Of a DNA stretch of 64,000 nucleotides, positions 58,101-64,000 are shown piece after piece. The position numbers and the translations under genes were made by a program. The stretch's first letter is position 1; each line of letters begins with the position of its first letter. The notes under the pieces were generated by a model. It was not told the DNA's origin, did not search any database, and saw only the letters and a list, made by a program, of their open reading frames with translations. The stretch comes from Ligustrum vulgare (Eukaryota; Streptophyta; Magnoliopsida; Lamiales; Oleaceae): the NCBI GenBank assembly GCA_963555705.1, contig OY743190.1, positions 23,319,491 through 23,383,490 of the forward strand, written 5' to 3'.

Positions 58101-58613
58101 TTAATCTATAAGTGCAAATCTAATAATGTGAAATTGAAGGGTTTTACCGATGCTGATTATGGTGGAGATAGAGATAATAGGAAATCTACTTCCTCTTATG
58201 TGTTTACTTTGTGTGACTCATGTGTTAGTTGGAAGTCTCAGCTCCAACTTATTGTTGCTCTCTCTACTACTGAGTCTGAATATATTGCTGTTACCGAAAC
58301 CTTTAAAGAAGCTTTGTGGTTTAAAGGATTACTTAAGGAACTAGGAGCCTTAAATGAAAGTGTAACAGTATATTCTGATAGTCAATCAGCCATTCATTTA
58401 TGTAAGAATCCTGTTTTTCATGAACGTACTAAACACATTGATGTTAGATTACACTTTATTAGGAATATTGTTTCTCAAGATGAAATTAAACTTGAGAAAG
58501 TGCATACAGATTATAACCCTGCAGATATGGGCACAAAGGTGCTCACTTTGGTAAAATTTAGAAGTTGTCTACTGCTTCTAAATATCGGTACAGGTATGAA
58601 AAGGTCCGATTAG
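55185..58613 (+). CDS. Copia-3 nucleocapsid-pol polyprotein, 1,142 codons intact
   Basis: Uninterrupted frame. CCHC knuckle CYGCGQLGHFISDC (residues 40-53); aspartic protease WILDSGASFHV (about 103-113, catalytic Asp106); pre-integrase HHCC region with WHNRLAH and CDHCVLGKHH (about 235-280); integrase core with Asp in HSDLWGP (about 296), Asp in RTDNGLEFCN (about 360) and Glu in NGVAERMNRTL (about 397), so a complete D-D-E set; reverse transcriptase with QLDVKTAFLHGDLEEKFFM (about 725) and YVDDMLLIGSN (about 814); RNase H with DADYGGDRDNRKSTSS (about 988) and YSDSQSAIHLCKN (about 1064). No key residue is missing. The domain order is Ty1/copia and the sequence style suggests the Tork lineage. 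Lacking its own start, it depends on the gag ATG and on reading past the stop at 55167. Confidence 0.95.
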   Translation: MRGRTQTKGGGNSGSGQSSGSKKKGRNRSKSRGKAAGRKCYGCGQLGHFISDCYKEKNKFKGSEQGEANIVAPKHNEPGEVYVLLDHKPSEINLSMNSHTDEWILDSGASFHVTSHKHWFDHLHESDHGHVVAWGGVAYNITGVGDVIVKFENGFVHTLKNVRYIPHMDRNLISMGELENAGFTGRLGDGMIKMFKGALRAFKAIKKNGIYTTHAEVVSGKNHTIASIDTDHTQKWHNRLAHVSVKGLKFLNDKGVFGKDKVSDMPFCDHCVLGKHHRMSFASSTHRTTRMLEYIHSDLWGPGSNPTFGENKYFLSIIDDFSRRVWIYLLKDKSETFEKFKTWKLQVENQTGRNIKYLRTDNGLEFCNSDFDNMCKDNGITRHRTVPYTPQQNGVAERMNRTLLDKVRCMMLSSGVPKSFWGEAVMTACYLINMTPSAALNGDTPYEKWYGKCADYSMLRTFGCTAFSHQSEGKLEPRARKCVFLGYPEGVKGYRLWDRSQKGVRIIISRDVTFNESEMPCLGNEEQLEIGGDKPSPEVESVRIPIPITLSEVESNPQQDHENVEEDDPIDHHVDHNPLDGYQLARDRERRPHREPQRMSDYVIAYASYQDLAEKEPNTYEEAMRSENSKFWVSAMKEEMESLHKNQTWVLVDRPRDKSIVGCKWVYKVKEGTTENEPVRYKARLVAKGYTQKEGVDYNEIFLPVVKYTTIRVMLAFVAFYDWKLEQLDVKTAFLHGDLEEKFFMFQPKGFEDKEKPDHVCFLNKSLYGLKQSPRQWYKKFDSYVLSIGFKRSEFDHCLYYMHHNTDECVYLLLYVDDMLLIGSNMTLVDKIKIELNKEFDMKDLGHAKLILGMEIERNRSNSCLFLHQTPYVQKVLKKFGMINCKPASVPLGNHFVLTKDQSPANEEEIAYMSNIPYSNVIGSVMYLMVCTRPDLAFAVSTLSRYMSNPGPTHWEALKWLLRYLSDTYNVGLIYKCKSNNVKLKGFTDADYGGDRDNRKSTSSYVFTLCDSCVSWKSQLQLIVALSTTESEYIAVTETFKEALWFKGLLKELGALNESVTVYSDSQSAIHLCKNPVFHERTKHIDVRLHFIRNIVSQDEIKLEKVHTDYNPADMGTKVLTLVKFRSCLLLLNIGTGMKRSD

Positions 58614-58691
58614 TTTTGGACTTTAATCTTGCAACTACTAAACATGTGTTGTTTTGTTTTTGCAGGTTTGTTCGGTACCAAGGTGGAGGTT

Positions 58692-59495
58692 TGTTGGGAT
58701 TTTGGTCCCAAACAAACCCCGGGGGCGATGATAAAACATCGGGTCGGCTTTTTTTTGCTTCGTAGGCCTTCGGCCCATGATCGAGGTATTGTATGCCCCA
58801 ATTAAACCACAATATGCGTAACCCAAGAGTGAACAGGTTAGGAACTTTACCACCCTATCTTGAGGTGTTAATTGGGTCATTGGCCCTGTTGCTCGATAGG
58901 TGGATCCGATTGGCGGCCCGAGTTTTAATTAGGCTCCCGACCCATTCCCTAATTAAAACCTAGACCTAAACCTACCTATCCTATATATCTACTCCCTCAC
59001 TCTCATAACTCACGAGACACACTCTCAAAAACCGAAGCCTCTCTCTCTCGCTCCTTTCTTCGTGACTGCGGCGTGCTTTGGCTCTCCCTTCTCTGTGAAC
59101 TTGGTAACCTGCGACCCTGCTCCTTCCTTGGCCTCTAGTCTCGCTGCCCCTTCGTGGTGGGCTGCTTCCGCCGCTCTCCTTCGTGCGTGACGGCTGTCTT
59201 CACCGCACCTCGGTGCGTCCGTGTTCAGGCCTCTGTTTTGGTACGGTTTCTTGGTGAAAACTTGTGGGTTGTGGGTTGCCTCGGAGTGTGATCTTACCTG
59301 TTTCGTGTGGTGTTGCCGATTGTGGTTATTGGGACAATTTCTGAGCCCTCGGTTCCAGTCACACGATCGTGACATTATCAAGACTTAGGGAGTTTTCTCT
59401 TTTTCTTGTTTATTGTTACTTTATCATTTCAATTACTTGTCACTTATTGAGAATAACTTGTTACTTTGTGTTTGTGCAAGGGGATTTCTCCTACA
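58692..59495 (+). repeat. Copia-3 3' LTR
   Basis: Same length as the 5' LTR and about 99% identical by eye. Differences include GATGATAAAACATC against GATGATGAAACATC and three changes near 58915-58940. Confidence 0.95.
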
Positions 59496-59636
59496 ATATG
59501 GTTGGATATTGAAAATTATAAGAAATAATATATTTTATTAGGTGTGGAGCCCAATATAAAGTTTTTTGGTTGGATAGAATTTTCGAAATGGAGTTTTTGA
59601 ACCTCAAAAATAGCCGTTTGGGTTAGAGATGCCCAA

Positions 59637-60030
59637 TATATAATTTCACATCACAAGCGAAAGTGTACAACAATGTGTATCAAACATGCCATTTTTTTTT
59701 TTAAAAACATATGCCACTGTTATTTTATTTTACTGTAATTATGCCTTTTTCAATTACAAGTCCTAATTCTGAAATTATAACGATCTACCGAAATTAAAGG
59801 TTGCATTAATTTATTTCAGTTTATTTTGTTCTTAATGTAACTAACATATATACACAAAAATAAACAAATAAGCCATTCTTGCAAAGGAGGAATTTACACG
59901 AAAGATTTTCGACAGTTAAAATTCTAACAGCCTGACTAAGAAAATACACTAGAAAAAGAACTTTTGGCTATGCTAGGAAAGAAATACAACAAAAAACACT
60001 AAAAAAAAATATGTCTTCCGATTCCTATAT
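59637..60030. other. Intergenic stretch downstream of the bHLH gene
   Basis: AT-rich, no gene recognised. On the minus strand it lies directly downstream of the bHLH stop codon, so the 3' untranslated region and polyadenylation signals of that gene should be here; AATAAA-like sequence occurs on the minus strand but no single site can be chosen. Confidence 0.5.
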
Positions 60031-60949
60031 TTAGCTTACCTGCTGCTTCAACTTTGGAATCAACATCTTGAATTCCTTCAAAACCTGAGATTGAGATTCG
60101 ATTTGACCATCATTTTCTAGGGTTTCGACAAACTTCCATGGAACTAGACATTTTTCGATCGAGGATAACTTTTCTTGAATCAACGGCGATTCGAGAACTG
60201 CAGTCAAGTCTTCACTTCGATGTTGTGTCGTCTCCCCATTTTTCTACAATTAAACACAGGATTAATTTCAAGTTTTTACCAAAATAACAACTAATCTTAA
60301 TTGAAAACTAAATTACCTCGTATGATCCCATAAATTCAAGAATCCATACTTGAATCTGCAAGAACTTGATGTATTTGTAAGCTGCTTGAAACATTTCAGC
60401 AGTGTTCATCTTTTGTCCACCTGGAATAAGTTTCCCGAGCTCCTGAGTCTTCTCGGTAATCTTCCTCCTCCGCTGCCTGGCCGCCATGCTTTGGGCCGAC
60501 AAGCTCCCTCCCCCATTAAGCCTTTTAACTCTCTCGGAACTTCCACTGGACGGTGGAGCAGTAGGAAAATCCAGCAATGGCGGCAACATAACATCTGGCT
60601 TGAAATCCTGAATCACACAAGGATTTGGAACAAAACCTGGATAATATAATTCCGAATAATTAACATCTTCATAATCGAATGACTTTCGGCGTTTGGGGTC
60701 GATTAATTCAAAGGGTTCTGGTGCAAGGGTGTTGAGATTATCAGACCAAGGGTACACACAATTGTAACCGTCTGATGAGTGAAAAAACCGATCATTCTGC
60801 TGCAGGAACAGTTGATCAATGCAAGTATTTGACAATGTAAGATCATTTTCAAAACCTAGAAGCTCCGGAACCAGCTCTGTCTGTGCCGGTTGGTTGATCG
60901 CATCTGACTCGAGTGTCCTCCAATTCGAGTAGTAATTCATCAAAGCCAT
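60031..60949 (-). CDS. bHLH transcription factor, bHLH52/53-like
   Basis: Nuclear DNA-binding regulator and the only host gene recognised. Two coding exons, 60317-60949 and 60031-60243, are joined across a 73-bp intron with GAG|GTAATT donor and TTGTAG|AAAAAT acceptor, giving 281 residues. The start ATG at 60949 gives MALMNYYSNWRTLESDAIN. The bHLH domain spans about residues 150-205: basic part SAQSMAARQRRRKI, first helix TEKTQELGKL, loop IPGGQKM, second helix NTAEMFQAAYKYIKFLQIQV. The Glu that contacts the E-box is Ala here, so it may not bind a classical E-box, as known for some plant bHLH groups. Exon 2 encodes SSIEKCLVPWKFVETLEND, which resembles the C-terminus I recall for Arabidopsis bHLH52/53. 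The frame is intact, so the gene is probably functional. A donor-like CAG|GTAAGC overlaps the stop codon, so another exon is possible but not required. Confidence 0.9.
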
Positions 60950-61140
60950 AGATTACGAAATCCTGTGACAAAAAACCCAGAAAAATTAACCTTTGCATTA
61001 CATTTCACAGCAGAAACTGAACTAAAATGAGAAGAAAATATAAAAACAATGAGAGATAAGAGAGGTAGGTACCTGAAGATAATAGATTATGTCGTTTTTT
61101 AGTTGCAATGTGTTGAATTAAAGTAGACCTGGGGGAGAGG
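60950..61140 (-). promoter_or_regulatory. bHLH gene 5' untranslated region with intron
   Basis: On the minus strand, TCTTCAG|GTACCTAC (donor, 61072) and TTTGTCACAG|GATTTCG (acceptor, 60963) bound a likely 110-bp intron ten or so bases before the ATG. Leader introns close to the start are common in plant transcription-factor genes. The transcription start is not defined. Confidence 0.65.
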
Positions 61141-61196
61141 GAGAGGGGGTGGTGAGGGTTGACGGTGGAGTGCGGTGGGGTGGAGGTTACAAAACT

Positions 61197-61216
61197 AACT
61201 CCTAATTATTAGGAGT
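61197..61216. promoter_or_regulatory. Palindrome upstream of the bHLH gene
   Basis: ACTCCTAA-TTA-TTAGGAGT, a perfect 8-bp inverted repeat around a 3-base centre, about 125 bp upstream of the leader exon boundary. It could be a protein-binding site or chance. Confidence 0.35.
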
Positions 61217-62442
61217 GATGATTAGGTTTTTAATATTGGCGGCTAATCTCTGTCTCTCTTCTCTAGTAACCGTTACTTTTGGAATTTTTTTTTTTTTTTT
61301 TCAGTTATTTTATTTTATTTAAACGAAATTGCACTATTGGTTCTATTGCTCAAGGCTTGTCTGTTTTTATTAAAAAAAATCAAATTCTTATCAAAATCAA
61401 AGTCAATAATTAATTACAATTATATATTGTATGGTACCTCAACTTTTTAACAACATATATCATCAACTTTTATCAAAACTAGTATTTACCCCGTGCAGAA
61501 ATTGTTTTCCACAATATCTATTTCCATAAGTATTCGTAAATGTTAATACTTTTACATTATCGAAATAAATATAAAATACATAAAATAATAATATTCTATT
61601 ACAATTATTATTAAAATTTAAAAAACAATGCCCATGTTTGGTAGGGAATAAAATAAGGTTTTTAGTAGATTTTGATAAAAGCTGATGAAATATGTGGTTG
61701 AAAGCTGTAGGATCCTACGAAATGTGTGATTAAAATTAATTATTGACTTTGAGTTGAATTTTAGTCAAAAGTTTTAGAATTATCAAATATAGGAAATATA
61801 ACTAATCTAAATTATTAAAACCTTATTTGAACAGTAAATGTCAATTTATATATTTAAATAATAAATGATCGTAGGTTTGAATAGTTTTTATGAGTAATTT
61901 TTAATTTTATTGAAAATGCAAATTTACATGATTTCTGCATTTTGCTCTTGTATTTGACATTTTTTTTTCAACATTCACTAAAAAAAAAAAATTGTAAAAA
62001 AAATTATAAATGTGTTCTTACTTGCAACGCAGCTAATATTTTTAAGTATTTAAATAATAAAATTATACTTCTATTTATAAAATAAAGAAGCTAAATTAAT
62101 AATTATGAAAAATCTTCAATTATGAAAATTAAGAACTATTAAAAATATTAGCATCAATATGATAATTTTGTCTATAAATTATTTACAGAAATTGCATTTT
62201 TCACTCACTTTTTAACTATACACATTTTTTGAAACCATTTTCCAACCACGTATTTTATTTCGAAAACAACAATATTTTCATTTAAAAACAAAAACAAAAC
62301 ATTTGAACGGAAATTATAATTTATTAAATAGTTAATAATAAGATAAATAAATATTATCTACACGGATTTTAATTTATTTTAGTTATTTTTTTTTCAAAAT
62401 TGTAAGTACATTTTGGAGGGAAAATGACATTTACTCTCTTCA
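61217..62442. other. AT-rich intergenic stretch with MITE-like sequence
   Basis: No gene. A segment at about 61630-61790 (GTTTGGTAGGGAATAAAATAAGG, TGATGAAATATGTGG) resembles the repeated segment at 62640-62710 (GATTGAGAATAAAATTAG, TTCATGAAATGTTTGATTG), suggesting diverged members of one small repeat family. Confidence 0.5.
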
Positions 62443-62962
62443 ATTGTACTTATATATATGTATAGATGTATAGATTCGCTAAAAAACTGATTTTAATCTC
62501 TATCAAATAGGGCCTTATTGACAATATATATATAGTTTCAACTTTTTAAACGGGACATTTGATCCTTGATTTTATTTTATTTTATTTTTTTAGTTATTTT
62601 TACAGCTAATTCCATATGATTGAATTAAGGCCTCCTATGATTGAGAATAAAATTAGATTTTAATAAATTTTGATTAAAGTTCATGAAATGTTTGATTGAA
62701 AAGTTGTGGCCCTATTTGATAGAGATTAAAATCAATTTTTTAGCGAATCTATACATCTATACATATATATAAGTACAATATATATATAGTTTCAACTTTT
62801 TAAACGGGAAATTTGATCCTTGATTTTATTTTATTTTATTTTTTTAGTTATTTTTACAGCTAATTCCATATGATTGAATTAAGGCCTCCTATGATTGAGA
62901 ATAAAATTAGATTTTAATAAATTTTGATTAAAGTTCATGAAATGTTTGATTGAAAAGTTGTG
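62443..62962. repeat. Compound repeat A-B-A'-B
   Basis: A 72-bp segment A (62443-62514) is followed by B (about 62521-62707). Next comes the inverted complement of A (62708-62779), then a second near-identical copy of B (62775-62962), with direct repeat spacing of 254 bp. Shared strings include TTTCAACTTTTTAAACGGGA and TGATTGAATTAAGGCCTCC. Copies differ at very few positions, so the rearrangement is recent. Non-coding. Confidence 0.9.
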
Positions 62963-64000
62963 AATCTTATGAAATATGTATATAAAATAAATTTTTGATT
63001 TTGACTCAAATTAAAATCTGAATTTTAGTCCCTAGGCTTGTTTACGGTTGCAATGATACGGGTTGATGTGGAGTATTTGTTTTAAAGTTAACTTGATTAA
63101 GCAAAAATAATTTTAATAAAAATATAAATGAAAAGTAAAAAAAGGAAAAGAAATTTTTTTTTTCTAATTTTAATTTCATTTCATTTCAATTAGGTTTTAT
63201 AGAAATGAGTTTTTCCAAGAAAAAAAAAACTGATAACCGTACAGAAAGGTTAGGTTTGCCGTTTAATTTGTGAGAAATTAAAAGTTGAGAAGCAAAAATA
63301 TCCTACCTTGAAGAAAATTGCTGAATTTTTCCTTTTTATTTACGAGCAGGAATTGCAACTTCAGCGCACTATACATTACATTACGTAACAGTAATATCAC
63401 GTGCTTGTTAATCTTATTTTTATCAAATTGGAAATTTACTCGTGAAGTTGGATTCATGCGATTGATGTACTCGAGTATGTGACTATGAATGGCAGGATTT
63501 ACAAGGGGCCATCTGCCCCATTCAACCATTTTTTTTTTTTTTTTTAGTTTTTTTTTTTTTTAGATAGATTTTTTTCCCAACCTCTTGTTTTTTGTTTTAT
63601 CATAAATACATTATCTCTTTACTAATTTGTCCTCACAATCTTTTCATTTTAGCTCATTTTAGCTCGATGAACATTGTTAGAGTTTGAATCCTTACCCACA
63701 TTAGACACACAAAAGAGAAGTACATTTCTATTAACTCATACCTGATTATTTTGGAATCAATAACCTAGGTTTGATACGCATTGCTTTTAAGATAATCACT
63801 TATATTTGTGCTTGAAAGAATTAGCTATGAAAATACAAGGGTCGTTTTCTTTATATTTTGATTTGTCGATTTTGAGTTTTAAATTCATTTTTATTTATGT
63901 GTATTGAGTATCTAATTTCTATTTTTTGTAAATGTGTTTGCTTTGTCATTTTGAAATAAATTATTTCTCAAAAAAGAAAACTCGAAAATACCCTTTTTTT
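62963..64000. other. AT-rich intergenic stretch
   Basis: Poly-T and poly-A tracts (for example 63529-63560) and short open frames without recognisable motifs. No gene seen. Confidence 0.5.

Larger units (their letters stand above)
53095..59495 (+). mobile_element. Copia-3: complete, very young Tork-like copia element
   Basis: A 6.4-kb element with LTRs of equal length (804 bp) at 53095-53898 and 58692-59495, primer site TGGTATCAGAGCC (53902-53914) and purine tract AAGGTGGAGG before the 3' LTR. By hand the LTRs differ at about six positions (about 0.75%). The flanking 5-mers are TTATG and ATATG, agreeing at four of five bases. Gag and pol lie in one frame interrupted by a single TAA. It is the best preserved element here. 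Confidence 0.96.
51586..59636. mobile_element. PIF/Harbinger-like element holding Copia-3
   Basis: The left end GAGCATCTCCAACC (about 51586) and the complement of the right end GGGCATCTCTAACCC (about 59636) are related inverted termini of the PIF/Harbinger type. Internal sequence near both ends is also similar (TTTGGAGT, CCATTTATGG, ATGGAGTTTTTGAACC). The expected 3-bp duplication is not exact (TAA on the left, AAT on the right), so the right boundary may be off or mutated. It contains a relic of an ORF1-like protein and was later entered by Copia-3, leaving about 1.65 kb of its own sequence. Confidence 0.6.

Overview
This is nuclear DNA of a flowering plant, most likely a eudicot. It is AT-rich, with long (TA)n runs and spliced coding sequence. 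It carries the standard plant mix of Ty1/copia and Ty3/gypsy LTR retrotransposons, CACTA, hAT and PIF/Harbinger DNA transposons, and one ordinary plant gene. No bacterial, organellar or CRISPR-like feature was seen.

Layout. 0.2-2.7 kb: decayed minus-strand Ty3/gypsy pol interrupted by a small fold-back MITE. 2.8-3.2 kb: diverged 187-bp tandem repeat. 3.2-6.2 kb: probable solo LTR of a Tekay/Del-like chromovirus. 7.1-12.2 kb: complete young copia element (Copia-1, TSD TAAAC). 12.4-13.0 kb: stub of another copia element. 13.2-26.2 kb: a nest of insertions resolved mostly to the base. An old copia (Copia-X) has a Tourist/PIF-Harbinger MITE in its gag (TSD TTA). That MITE holds a CACTA element (TSD CAC) with a gypsy solo LTR at its edge (TSD CACAT). 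The CACTA holds Copia-2 (TSD AGAAT), and Copia-2 holds a hAT MITE in its protease (TSD CATATGTG). 27.2-39.6 kb: a large CACTA element (CACTA-2, TSD AGG) with recognisable transposase and Transposase_24/Ulp1-like genes, itself hit by a short CACTA (TSD TAT) and a chromovirus solo LTR (TSD GGAAT). 40.1-50.5 kb: complete but decayed Athila-type gypsy element on the minus strand (TSD CCCTA). 51.6-59.6 kb: a second PIF/Harbinger-like element with a relic of its accessory protein, holding a very young Tork-like copia (Copia-3) whose pol reading frame is 1,142 codons long and unbroken. 60.0-61.1 kb: the only host gene recognised, a bHLH transcription factor (bHLH52/53-like) on the minus strand. 61.2-64.0 kb: AT-rich intergenic DNA with MITE-like sequence and a compact direct-plus-inverted repeat.

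The retroelement genes supply Gag, protease, integrase, reverse transcriptase and RNase H for copy-and-paste movement. The CACTA genes supply transposase and a DNA-binding/protease-like accessory protein for cut-and-paste movement, with terminal palindrome arrays as the probable binding sites. Nearly all are broken. Copia-3 is nearest to functional, with one stop codon, and Copia-1 next. I found no convincing new enzyme system. The most informative content is the insertion stratigraphy, the subterminal palindrome arrays, a short module shared between a chromovirus-type LTR and CACTA-2, and several unusual repeat structures. Family assignments come from motifs recognised by eye; no database search was run.
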